Source of the DNA: Cycas panzhihuaensis
Taxonomy: Eukaryota > Cycadophyta
Direction of reading: 5' to 3'
Length of the DNA: 64,000 bases
Assembly: GCA_023213395.1 (NCBI GenBank)
Contig: CM041465.1
Coordinates: forward strand, 183,093,741-183,157,740
Of the stretch, positions 20,566-29,940 are shown in pieces. Position 1 is the first letter of the stretch. Every line of letters begins with the position of its first letter. The notes beneath the pieces were generated by a model, which was not told the origin of the DNA, ran no database searches, and worked only from the letters and a program-made list of their open reading frames with translations. The translations under genes and the position numbers were made by a program.

Positions 20566-21340
20566 TGTAACAAACCGTTACACCAAAACCTCAAGGTGTT
20601 AGTGGAGAGGGCCCCCCACCAAGTAGACCATTACCTCCCCTCGGGTCATATGGGCTAGCCCCACTTTCACCGGCATTCATGCACCCCACAAGCCTCGGCT
20701 ACGATGACATTGCCCCCACGGGATGGCTCTGATACCACCTGGCTCTGGTTCGAACCCGAGTCTTGGCTCTGATACCACTTGTAATGAACTGTTACACCAA
20801 AACCTCGACGTGTTAGTGGAGAGGGCCCCCCACCAAGTAGACCATTACCAACGAAAGCGTGGTGGGCCCGTAACCCATAGGTCCGAGGATCGTAACCTGG
20901 CTCTGATACCAGTGATGCGCCAAACGTCGTCAAACGCCATCATAGTCAGGGCCTATGGGGTGCATGAACGCTGATCAAAGCGGGACTAGGCAGGGCTAGC
21001 CCGTTCGACCCGGGGGAAGGTAAATGTCTACTTAGTCGAGGGCCCTCTTCATTAACACCTCTAGGTTTTGGTGTAATGATTCATTACAAGTGGTATCAGA
21101 GCCAAGACCCAGGTTCAAATCCCGTGGGGGCAATGCCACTTATGGGAGCGGCGGGGTGACGCGCCAAACGTTGTTGATGCACAAAACGCCATCGTAGTCG
21201 GGGCCTGTGGGGCACATGAACGCCAATGAAAGTGAGGCTAGGCGAGGCTAGCCCGTTCGACCCAAGGGGAGGTAAAGGTCTAGTTAGTCGGGGGGCCTCT
21301 TCATTAACACCTCAAGGTTTTGGTGTAACGGTTTGTTACA
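20566..21340. mobile_element. Composite TRIM with inverted 70-bp LTRs and tRNA-iMet insert, TSD GAAGG
   Basis: The unit is flanked by GAAGG at 20561-20565 and 21341-21345 and starts TGTAACAAACC and ends GGTTTGTTACA. It holds four copies of a 70-bp LTR-like segment: 20566-20635 and 20780-20849 on the minus strand, 21019-21088 and 21271-21340 on the plus strand. Each inner copy is followed, in its own sense, by AG and TGGTATCAGAGCC, the iMet PBS. Internal parts are 144-182 bp and GC-richer than the neighbourhood, with B-box-like GGTTCGAACCC (20748) and GGTTCAAATCC (about 21111). No protein is coded. It is a non-autonomous miniature LTR element integrated as a chimeric, partly inverted molecule. 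Confidence 0.85.
20853..20911 (+). pseudogene. tRNA-iMet 3' fragment including CCA, inside the TRIM
   Basis: 59 nt match plant initiator tRNA-Met from the D loop to the 3' end: anticodon stem GTGGTGGGCCC, T arm near GGATCG, acceptor CTCTGAT, discriminator A and CCA at 20909-20911. The anticodon position reads CGT instead of CAT. Nuclear tRNA genes do not encode CCA, so this was copied from a mature tRNA, most simply the primer of reverse transcription. The 5' part of the tRNA is absent. Confidence 0.85.
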
Positions 21341-22463
21341 GAAGGGTTTTTTACAACGATTATGACGATTGCTCCTCAATGTCAAACTGGATAGTTAACA
21401 CTTATGAAAGACATTTCTGAATAGTCGATTTAATTATTGTTAATACTAAGATTTGGCTGAGGTGCAATTATGGAGATCATTCCCTGAATTGATGACATTT
21501 GAACAAAAAATTTGCTATAAAAGACATCACATCAAAGGGTATGAGGCCACAACAATTCTTTTGCTTGGTGTACTAGTGATTAATCGAGGCTCCAATCTCT
21601 ATACTTAGTTTTTTCTTTGAAATCTCTCTTCTACAAGCTTTTCTAACCATTCATGGCCTGTGTCTATTTGTTTCTGGTCTAAAGTTATTCATACAACTAA
21701 GCACCACAGAAGGATAGACCCCCATAACCAATCTGGGGCACCTAGGGCTTGAATGTATTTCATGTGTTGCCTACATTTCATGGCCAACACTTGATGTAAA
21801 TGTGATCTCTTTATTTTCTAGTGAATGAATATATTTGCATTTGGTTTAGTCAGTTTGTTATATTCTCTTGTAAGAAAATCAATTCTTTGCAATTCAGAAG
21901 AGTGTTATTTGGTGTTATCTAGCAGGCAATTTTCTTGAATGATGGAAAATTTTATGTTGTCGCTGTAAGAAATGCTTGGTTGGATTTGCCAGTATGCTTG
22001 TTTTGGCAATAGCATATCAATAATCCTCTGTGGCCAAGATCGGTGGTGATTTCAAACACTTTCTTGTTCTGCTTCATCTTCATTTTCACTTCTATTTTCA
22101 ATACTTTATAAAAACAAAAAAACATAAGAAAGAAGAAGAGCAAAAAATACAAAAGCATTATGTTCATGTAGAGCTCCACGCCTTTCTTTTAGCATTCTTT
22201 GTTGTGCATATTGTCAAATAGCTCACATTCTTTGGGAGACAAAAGGTGTTGTAGAGAAGAAACCATTTGTGGTTGATCTCTAGTTGTTGTGTCATAGATC
22301 ATAGAACACTCATAGACCATCTTATGACAAGCATTAATTGGGAAGGGCACAATCACTAAGGTCAACAAATTGGCGACCATATTGAGGAGATCATCCCCAA
22401 TCTGTTTTCTTTTTAGTACTTTTTCTTTTTTGTTGCATAGGAGTTAGGGTTTACATGCTATAA

Positions 22464-22995
22464 AGCTGGATGGAAGGTCTAGTAGACCTAATACCTATTC
22501 TCTTAAGGCTTGGAGAATCATTGGAGATCCTAAAACTTATCCTCAAGAGAGAAAACCTGCCAAGCATATCCCTTTGGTGAGTGATATTGAAGAAGAGGAA
22601 TGAGATTCTAAACGAGGATCACCTTTCATCTCAAGCCACTTCAAGCATGGCGCAACAAGCCAATCCTAATCCACAAAATATGTTGCCTTAGGTTCACAAC
22701 CACCCACTAAATTTGCAAGGACAACCACCTCATATCCCAGATAAAGCCTTGGAGACCTTCCCTAGGTTCAATGGGGATATATCGATGACTACAAAACAAC
22801 ACATTGAGAATTTCTCAATGATGTATATGACATTCAATATAATTGAGCCTGATGTTGTAATTAGGTTATTTGTTGTAATTTCTCAATGATGTGTATGATA
22901 ATGCAGTTGCTTGGTTTTATACTTTACCTAATGCTTCTATTAGCAGTTGAGAGGAGTTGATGTTGCAGTTCAAGGCCAAGTATGGTAGCAGGAAG
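22464..22995 (+). pseudogene. gag: Gypsy gag N-terminal half (GyC)
   Basis: One frame reads LDGRSSRPNTYSLKAWRII, GDPKTYPQERKPAKHIPLVS and DIEEEE before a stop near 22601; later parts include FPRFNGDISMTTKQHIENF, MTFNIIEPDVVIRLF, and FYTLPNASIS...EELMLQFKAKYGSRK in shifted frames. This is gag capsid of the Tat-like group. It is cut at KYGSRK by CoE, and the rest of gag and the protease are not found on the other side. The exact start codon is uncertain. Confidence 0.8.
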
Positions 22996-23528
22996 TGTTA
23001 AACCTTATGTTTACATGTTAAGCCTATGTACTTTATTTTTCATGTATTATTTGTGCTTTTGTACTTTAGGGGTGACTTATCACTCAAGTGATAAAGCGCA
23101 CACCCACATTATTTCCTAGTGACACAACATTGCTACTTAAAGGTCAAATGGACCGCCATGCACTTTTGCTCACTTGAGAGCCCAAAAGGACATATGTCCT
23201 ACATACAAGGCATGTACCTTGTCAAACATCCAATGCCTTAGGTCTCTCCTTTCACTCTATATATTGAGACCTCTTCTCATTGTTCTCATATAGAGTTGGA
23301 GTTGTATTGTTATGCTGCCAGTTTGTTAATCAAACTGCTATTTATTTGGAGGTTGGACCAATTCCAACTCCTCATACTTTGTATCATTTTCCCCTTTCTC
23401 TTAATGCTTGATCTTGCTCATGTTTGATCTCATATTTTCATTCTTAGTCTAGTTTATCTACTTTCTAGAACTAGAGTGAATATAGCTTCTAGATCTTGGG
23501 ATTCTAAGGCCATTTGGCCATTTCTACA
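22996..23528 (+). repeat. 5' LTR of CoE
   Basis: Same order of blocks as the CoD LTR: palindrome near 23082-23099 (one mismatch), remnant of the second palindrome near 23211-23231 with a decayed left arm, TATA box, and the CTAGATCTTGG end region. Confidence 0.88.
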
Positions 23529-24045
23529 TTTGGTATCAAAGTTAGAGGAGACTAGTTCCCTCTATTCTAATTTTGTCTTGCTTAAGGAAGACTCAAGGTA
23601 GTCTCTACTACTCCTTCGTGACGACCTTCGCTCTCCAAAGGCGATCCAAGGCATGTCTTAGACCTACATGTGTAGATCAAGCTTCTTGGAACAGTGTTAA
23701 AGGCTGGAGTAGGCAGAATTCACAAATCTGAAAATTTTTCCAGATAACCAGTTGAGGTTTTGAGCTAATAGTTTTCTAGTGTTTTTTCACTAAAGATTGA
23801 TTTTTCAGCAGATTCTTCTTCCAAATCAGAGTGTTGGGGTAATATGTTGGTGTTTAAATCTCACTGACTAAGATTATTTCAAAGTTCAGACTTCTTCTAG
23901 GCTATGGATAAATTCTAGACCATTTTCAGCCCTCAAACCCCACAAAAAATTCAAAATCTCTGGTCTTGGGACCTATACTATGTTACCTTCATAGGATTCA
24001 TTAAGACCTTAGAAGAACAGTATTATACAAGTCTCAAAAATTGAG
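22996..24045 (+). mobile_element. CoE: 5' LTR and leader of a Ty1/copia element, rest deleted
   Basis: The 533-bp LTR (22996-23528, TGTTAAAC to TTTCTACA) is of the CoD/CoH group, with TATATA near 23258 and PBS TGGTATCAAAGT at 23531-23542. The leader carries the shared hairpin at 23625-23641 and fades out by about 24045, where GyC coding sequence begins. Gag, pol and the 3' LTR are absent, so a deletion removed them together with GyC protease. The right border is approximate. Confidence 0.83.
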
Positions 24046-24050
24046 ATGCT

Positions 24051-24430
24051 TTGTTGGAATTGTCTTTTGATGGAGCAAAATCAAGACAAGGAGTAGGTGC
24101 CGGTGTTGAAATTCAATCTTCAGATGGTAAGCCTTTCACATATGCTTTCAAGCTATCATTTGACAACACTAACAATACAACAGAGTATGAGGCTTTGATT
24201 TTAGGTCTGTTGAAAGCTACTGGCATGAAGATTAAGCTTCTAAAGATCAAAGATGACTTTGAGTTGGTCATTAATCAAATCAAGAACTTTTTTTTAACAA
24301 AGTGTAATAGGCTTAAGGCCTATAGACAGAGAGTATAGGATGTTCTTGAGTAGTTTGATGCAGTTTCATTGGAGCATGTTTCTAGATAACATAGCTAGTT
24401 GGTAGATTCTTTTGCAATTGTTGCCTCTCC
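24051..24430 (+). pseudogene. Archaeal-type RNase H (GyC)
   Basis: The frame reads LSFDGAKSRQGVGAGVEI, KLSFDNTNNTTEYEALILG, and LKIKDDFELVINQIKNF, then NRLKAYRQRV, stop, DVLE, stop, FDAVSLEHVSR. The Asp (FDGA) and Glu (TEYEAL) of the catalytic set are clear; the GDSxLV motif is DDFELV. This matches the extra RNase H of Tat/Ogre gypsy elements, distinct from the retroviral-type RNase H at 31716. Position ahead of RT is discussed in the findings. Two stops are TGG or CAG changes. Confidence 0.85.
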
Positions 24431-24551
24431 TTGAGCTTTCATCTTAGTCCCTTCACAATCAATAGTTTGCAAAAGTGACAACCAAATCTTCTATTCCAGA
24501 TAATGTTTAGCATTTGCAAGTCTTTGACAATGATGAGCAAGTTGCAAAATT

Positions 24552-25777
24552 TTGCAAGGGAAAGCAAATTTTACAGCCCTAAATTTGCCTAAGGATGAAA
24601 ATAAAATTGCAAACAAATCGGTGGAAGGTATTGATTCCAATGTTGATACTGTCCATCTCAAGATGAACAAGATTCCTAAAAGGATAATTGGATTAGAATT
24701 CATTTTTTATTCTAGGGATGCTAGGAAGAAGGAAGCAAATCAAGAGGAACTCTCGAAGAGAGTTATTCAACAAAATGTTGTAGTTAACCTAGGTACTCCT
24801 AAAAACCCTAGAATGATATTCATAAGTCCAAATTGTATAGAGGGAAATAAAATGAAGTTCACTGAGCTTTGTAAAGAATTCCAAGACATCTTTGCATGGT
24901 CTTACTAGGACCTAAAGAGACCTGAAATCATGCAACATACCATTCCTTTGAAGCAAGGAATTAAACCATTTAGGCAAAAGCAAAGTGCCTTAAATCCTAA
25001 GCTTAGAGATATGCTTGGGATTAAATTGCAAAAGCTTAGAGATGTTGGGATAATCTTTCCTATTAGACTTTCTTCATGGGTTGCCAACCTTGGCCCACAA
25101 GGAAAAAGAATGGTAACATAAGGTTGTTTGTTGATTTTAGAAACTTGAATGCTGCTTTTGTTAAGGATAAATATCCCTTGCCCCAGATGGAGCAAGTTTT
25201 ACAAAATGTTTCAGGGCCTGAATTCATGTCTTTGTTAGATGGTTTTTTTGGTTACACTTTGATCCTAGTTGCAAAGGAAGACAGGCATAAGACAACCTTC
25301 ACAACTACAGGGCACTTTTACATACAAGAAGATGCCATTTAGTCTGATGAATGTTAAAGCAACATTTCAGAGAGCAATGGATAAAGCCTTCAAAGGTTTG
25401 ATTGGAGTCATAACTGTAATTTACATAGATGATTGACAATTTTTTCCAAGTGCAAGGCTGATTATGTTGGGCATTTAAGAGTTGTTTTCCAAAAATGCAA
25501 GGAATTTGGCATATCCTTAAATCCCAAGAAGACTGCTTTTGGGGTGACAACATGCAAGTTGCTAGGTCATATAGTGACCAAAGATGACACATATGTAGAT
25601 CCAAAAACTATAAAAGTAATGAAGGAATTGTCCTTGTCTTCTAATAAGAAAGGTATTCAATCTTTCTTTAGAAAAATCAACTTCCTAAAGAGATTCATCC
25701 TAGGCTTTGCCAAGGTGGCTCTTCCTATCAATGCTATGTTGAAGAACAATGCAGATTTCAAGTGGCTAGCTGATGCC
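24552..25777 (+). pseudogene. pol: Gypsy reverse transcriptase (GyC)
   Basis: An upstream spacer with PKNPRMIFISPNCIEGNKMK and CKEFQDIFAWSY leads into IMQHTIPLKQGIKPFRQKQ, the start of RT in this group. Then come IIFPIRLSSWVANLGPQ, IRLFVDFRNLNAAFVKDKY, SLLDGFFGYTLI, TTFTTTGHF, and ATFQRAMDKAFKGLIG with the catalytic IYIDD at about 25420, followed at once by a stop. The thumb reads LNPKKTAFGVTTCKLLGHIV and FLKRFILGFAKVALP, ending at LADA where the solo LTR interrupts. At least one frameshift (near 25120) and three stops. Confidence 0.88.
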
Positions 25778-26383
25778 TGTTGAGAATACAAGGTCCCAAA
25801 CCTTAAACCGCCACAAGATCTGAACTATTTTGCAACTAGTTACAGGAATCGAAACTAAGATTTCACATGCAAGTTCTAAAAACACAAATAATACAATAAC
25901 ATCAATATACAAGCTAAACATCACATATGCACCCGATATAACGTGGTAAAACCCTAGCAGTGTGCTAGGGAAACATCCACACAGGAAAGGTATCAATCTT
26001 TATTGCTTTAGAATGGAGAAACAATACATCTCAATAGTAGAATGCTCTCTGGAACAACAACCAACCGCCGCCCTTCATAGTACATTACATTACATTACAA
26101 CATAATAAGAAAAGCCCTAAAACGGGCTACATGAGAGGAACATCCAAGGCATAAATTTCAACCATAGAATCTAGGGTATTTGTATCGAATGACCCTGATT
26201 CTCTTTACAATTTAATAAGGTTTACAGGGCTAATTTTTCGGGTCGGGGGCTATCGCCCCCAAACCCCCTCCTAGCAGGGGGCGTTCCACGCCCTTCGGCC
26301 AAGGGGCTCCGCTTGGAACCCCGAAAAAATTAGGGGGAACTGCACGAAAACATGCCAAAATTTTAGGCCCAAAATATTGTTGT

Positions 26384-26620
26384 TGTTGGTATATAATGTT
26401 TTATCTAAGTGAGAAAAGGGGTCATGTTGAGACCACCCTCAAATGTAACTCCAATATGAGACGGTGATACTTGGCAGTCTTAGATTGATCGGTTATATTT
26501 CAAATATGTAATGGTCACATTCTTGATGTATATTTAAGGAGGTTAAAACTCATTGAAGATATCCAATCTTTCCCTTCTCTGAATAAACCTTGTTCAGTTT
26601 TTCTCCTCTATTTTTCATCA
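26384..26620 (+). repeat. 5' LTR of CoF
   Basis: TGTTGGTA to TTCATCA. TATATTTAA at 26529-26537 is a probable TATA box. The PBS abuts the LTR with no spacer. A leader of about 660 bp follows, without coding signal, up to 27280. Confidence 0.95.
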
Positions 26621-27279
26621 TGGTATCAGAGTAAGTTACTCTGCCTGATTAAGAGAGGGTTTTTTGAAGACAACTCTGTGGCTGAAGACATAGGAGTCAT
26701 CTGAGAGACCAACAAGGGTGAAGAAAGTGCAGAAGTAACATCAAAGACGTGGTCGTATGGACAGAGTATGGATCCGTACAGCTGTACGGACGAAAATTTT
26801 CAAACCTCTCAGAATCAAACGAAAATTTACCAGCAGGTAGATCTCAGTATTTCCGTCACTTTTCCCTTCTGGGTCGACTTCATCTGACGAAGATTTAAGG
26901 GGCTTTTGGGCATTTTACAGCCGCACGGGTTTTTGAGGTATTTTTGCAGATTCCTCCTGATTTCTTCAAAAATTCTGAAACAAGTCTGGTCTGAAATCTG
27001 TGTCAGAGGCTGAAGGAGAGATTGAGACAAGTTTTTTGGAGTTTCTTTGAGTATTTTGTTAGATATTTGCAAAATCGGGTTTTAACCTAGGTGCCCAGTT
27101 TTGGATAAAATCTCAGTTTTCTCTCAGACTGTTAACTGTTTTAGAAAAATAACTTTGGATTCGGGGTCGCCTCTTCCTCCTCTCTCTGTTAAGGTACATT
27201 TTGTACCAGACCGTACAAGTCCAGGTCCATACAAAAGTATGGCCCGGACCCTAACAGCTACTCCTTGTCTCTGAAAAAC

Positions 27280-27561
27280 ATGTCCTCCAAACTCATCTCT
27301 CTGCCTGAACCAGAGAAATTGACTGATTCCAACTATCATGTTTGGAAAATTAAGGTGGAAACAATTCTGAGGGTCAAAAATGCATGGAGCATTGCATAAG
27401 GAACAAAAAAACGCCCAACTGTCAGTGATGCCAACCTAGGGAACTAGGAAGAAAGAAATAATATAGGTATTCTTACCTTGAAAATGTCAATCTCCGATCC
27501 AATTCTGATTTATGTTGAAAAATTAAATCTGGCATCTGAAATTTAGAAATGTTTAGAAAAT
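27280..27561 (+). pseudogene. gag: Copia gag N-terminus (CoF) with three stops
   Basis: The gag frame opens at ATG 27280 (MSSKLISLPEPEKLTDSNY) and reads VWKIKVETILRVKNAWSI, in the same frame as the long frame that follows. Three stops lie here: TAA after WSIA, TAG after NLGN, and TAG after ASEI. Each fits one C-to-T or G-to-A change (CAA or TGG). Without them gag and the next 480 codons would be continuous. Confidence 0.9.
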
Positions 27562-29010
27562 TTGTATGGACAGAAAAATAAGGCAAGAATAATTGCTCTC
27601 AAAGAAGAATTGTACAAACTTCATATGAAAGAAAATGAAAATGTAACGGAGTTCATGCATAAGATTATTACTATTCAAAATAATCTCTTGAGTGCTGGAG
27701 GCCTAATTTCTGAACAAGATCTAGTGGAACTTGTGACTTCAAGATTACCAAAATCATTTGATACAATCATCAACACTATCACAGATAGTGATAGATTAGA
27801 TAAGTTAGCTCTTGATGAATTGACAGGTTTGTTATTAAGACAAGAACAGAGAAACAAAAGGTATGAAAGCACATCAGAATTGGAGAATGCCTTTGCATCC
27901 AGACTAAACTTAGGATCAAGAGAAAGACATCAATTTCGGGGACGAAGCGGAACACCAAATTTCAGAAGACGAGGATGCTGGCAAGATCCAAGAGGACAGG
28001 GACATGGCAGAGAAAACAGAGTCTGTTTCAATTGTGGAAGAACCGAACATTTCGCTAGCAACTATAGAATCTTTGATATATGCTGCTATTGCAGACAAAG
28101 CGGGCACTATCCTTATCAGTGTCCACAAAGACGTAGTGAGATCCAGAAAGGAAAAAGACCTATTGGAGGATATAGTAAAGAAAAAGACGAAGAAGAGGAA
28201 GAAGAGACTGCCTTCATCACTGCCTTGGCCACCAGTATGAAAGACAAGGACATATGGTATATAGACTCAGGAGCTTCCAAACATATGACAAATCGAGAAG
28301 AATGGTTTAAAACTCTGAAACCCTGCAATCTAGACAAATCAGTAGAATTGGGTGATAAGTACTCCCTTGATATAAAGGGAATTGGAACCATTTCTATAAA
28401 TCTGGATGGAAATGCAAAAAAGATCGGAAATGTCTTGTTTGTACCAGGTCTGAAAATGAACCTTCTCTCTGTCTCTCAATTGAGTAAAAAAGGATTGAGA
28501 ACCATTTTTGATGAAGATGGGCACTGTCATATTCTAGATATGAAGAGAGATGGGAAAATTATTGCAAAAGGAATGAGATGCAATGATCTTTATAAACTTC
28601 TGTCAGATCCTGTACTTCCTTACTTGGAAGTAAAAGCTTGTACTGCTTCTAAATCTAATAATAAAGCTTGGCATTTGAGGTATGGACATCTCCCAATTGA
28701 CTCACTAAAACTAATGGAAAAATTAGGGATGGTGAATGGTTTGCCTAGCATATCATCAGATAACTTTGTATGTAAAGGCTGTCAACTAGGCAAACAGCAT
28801 AGACATCCTTTTAAAGAAAGTGTCTGGAGAGCTCAGTCAAAGCTAGAATTGATACATACAGATATTTGTGGTCCAATTACACCACTCACAATTAACGGAT
28901 GCAGATACTTTCTAACATTCGTTGATGACTTCACTCGGAAAGTATGGGTATATTTCTTACGTAATAAGTCAGAAGTCTTTGAAACATTCAAAGAATTTAA
29001 AGGTATGTAA
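27562..29010 (+). CDS. gag-pol: Copia gag-protease-pre-integrase-integrase, open 482 codons (CoF)
   Basis: The longest open frame in the window. In order: gag core; two zinc knuckles near residues 155-190, CFNCGRTEHFASNY (the last Cys is Tyr) and CCYCRQSGHYPYQC (complete); a Glu-rich stretch; protease WYIDSGASKHMT near residue 228 (Asp kept), LKMNLLSVSQLSKKGL; pre-integrase WHLRYGHLPIDSLKLM and CKGCQLGKQHRHPF; and integrase core with HTDICGPITP (first Asp) and FLTFVDDFTRKVWVYFL. It stops at GM* at about 29008-29010 in the middle of the integrase. The start at 27562 is only the first usable codon after a stop; the true gag start is 27280. Confidence 0.92.
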   Translation: MYGQKNKARIIALKEELYKLHMKENENVTEFMHKIITIQNNLLSAGGLISEQDLVELVTSRLPKSFDTIINTITDSDRLDKLALDELTGLLLRQEQRNKRYESTSELENAFASRLNLGSRERHQFRGRSGTPNFRRRGCWQDPRGQGHGRENRVCFNCGRTEHFASNYRIFDICCYCRQSGHYPYQCPQRRSEIQKGKRPIGGYSKEKDEEEEEETAFITALATSMKDKDIWYIDSGASKHMTNREEWFKTLKPCNLDKSVELGDKYSLDIKGIGTISINLDGNAKKIGNVLFVPGLKMNLLSVSQLSKKGLRTIFDEDGHCHILDMKRDGKIIAKGMRCNDLYKLLSDPVLPYLEVKACTASKSNNKAWHLRYGHLPIDSLKLMEKLGMVNGLPSISSDNFVCKGCQLGKQHRHPFKESVWRAQSKLELIHTDICGPITPLTINGCRYFLTFVDDFTRKVWVYFLRNKSEVFETFKEFKGM

Positions 29011-29940
29011 CTAGAGTTAGGGACAAAAATTAAATGTATCAGGTCAAATGGAGGAGGGGAATATATTTCGAAGGAGTTTCTAAATTATTGCAAGGATCGA
29101 GGAATTCGTAGATAAGTTACAACTCCTTACACCCCTCAGTCAAATGGAGAAGCCGAAAGGAAGAATAGAACTCTAATGGAAATGGCTCGAAGTATGGTTT
29201 ATGGAAAAAATATACCAAAATCCTATTGGGCAGAGGCAGTAAGCATGGCTTGTTACTTAATAAATAGAAGTCCCACAAAAGCTCTGAAGGACACCACTCC
29301 AGAAGAAGCTTGGACAGGAAAAAAACCCGATGTAAGTCTTCTCAAGGTTTTTGGCAGTCAAGTATTTGTTCATGTTCCAGATAAAAAAAGATCCAAACTA
29401 GATGCAAAAAGCATAGAATGCATTATGATAGGCTACAGTAAAAATTCAAAAGCCTATAAATGCATAGATCCTAAAACTAACAAAATATATGTAAGCAGAG
29501 ATGTCATTTTTAATGAAGAAGATTCTATTGAATCTTCACAAACCAGAATAATACAAGGGGATGAAAAAGAAATTGAACAAGAAACAGCAAAAAACACTGA
29601 AAATGAATCAGAAATCACTTCATAAGAAGAGGCACAAGAAGCTGAGCAGGAAAATGAATCAGAGATCACTTCAGAAGAAGGAGCACCGTGTCAGAAAAGA
29701 CACTGAGCAAGAGAATGAACCAGAGATCACTTCAGAAGAAGGGGCAGCTCATCCATCATCAACAAGTGAAACCAATCCAGATAAAGTAACAGAAGATTCC
29801 AGTGGAAAGGAAGACTCACGAAGACAGAAAAAATTGCCAAAATGGTATATTAAAACAATTGAGGAAGGGAAAAGTAATATAATGGAACAGAAAACAAGAG
29901 GGCAAAGGTCAAAAGCTCTAGTAAGCAAAGTCGAACCTTA
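29011..29940 (+). pseudogene. pol: Copia integrase end and RT linker (CoF)
   Basis: Same frame as the preceding ORF: KCIRSNGGGEYISKEFL (second catalytic Asp is Asn), a stop after IRR, then [18 protein letters not shown] (Glu kept), and an open stretch 29176-29625 with [18 protein letters not shown] and [20 protein letters not shown] linker follows with three copies of an [10 protein letters not shown]-like repeat (29599-29746), with a stop and a frame change inside. The second frame then stays open to 29940. Confidence 0.88.

Larger units (their letters stand above)
20545..22367 (+). repeat. 5' LTR of GyC, left part missing, TRIM inserted
   Basis: Positions 20545-20565 and 21346-22367 align with 42087-42966 and 55700-55860 of the 3' LTR. 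TATAAAA is at 21516-21522. It ends GGTCAACA before the PBS. The first 785 bp of the LTR (41302-42086 in the 3' copy) are not present to the right of CoB. Several short frames in it (for example 22030-22221) have no homology. Confidence 0.85.

Noticed and set aside
20853-20911. A functional tRNA-iMet gene
   Set aside because: It lacks the 5' third, has a changed anticodon and contains a CCA that nuclear genes do not encode.
20667-20974. Overlapping open frames on both strands within the GC-rich block
   Set aside because: They fall entirely inside the TRIM, which codes for nothing, and arise from its GC-rich inverted halves.
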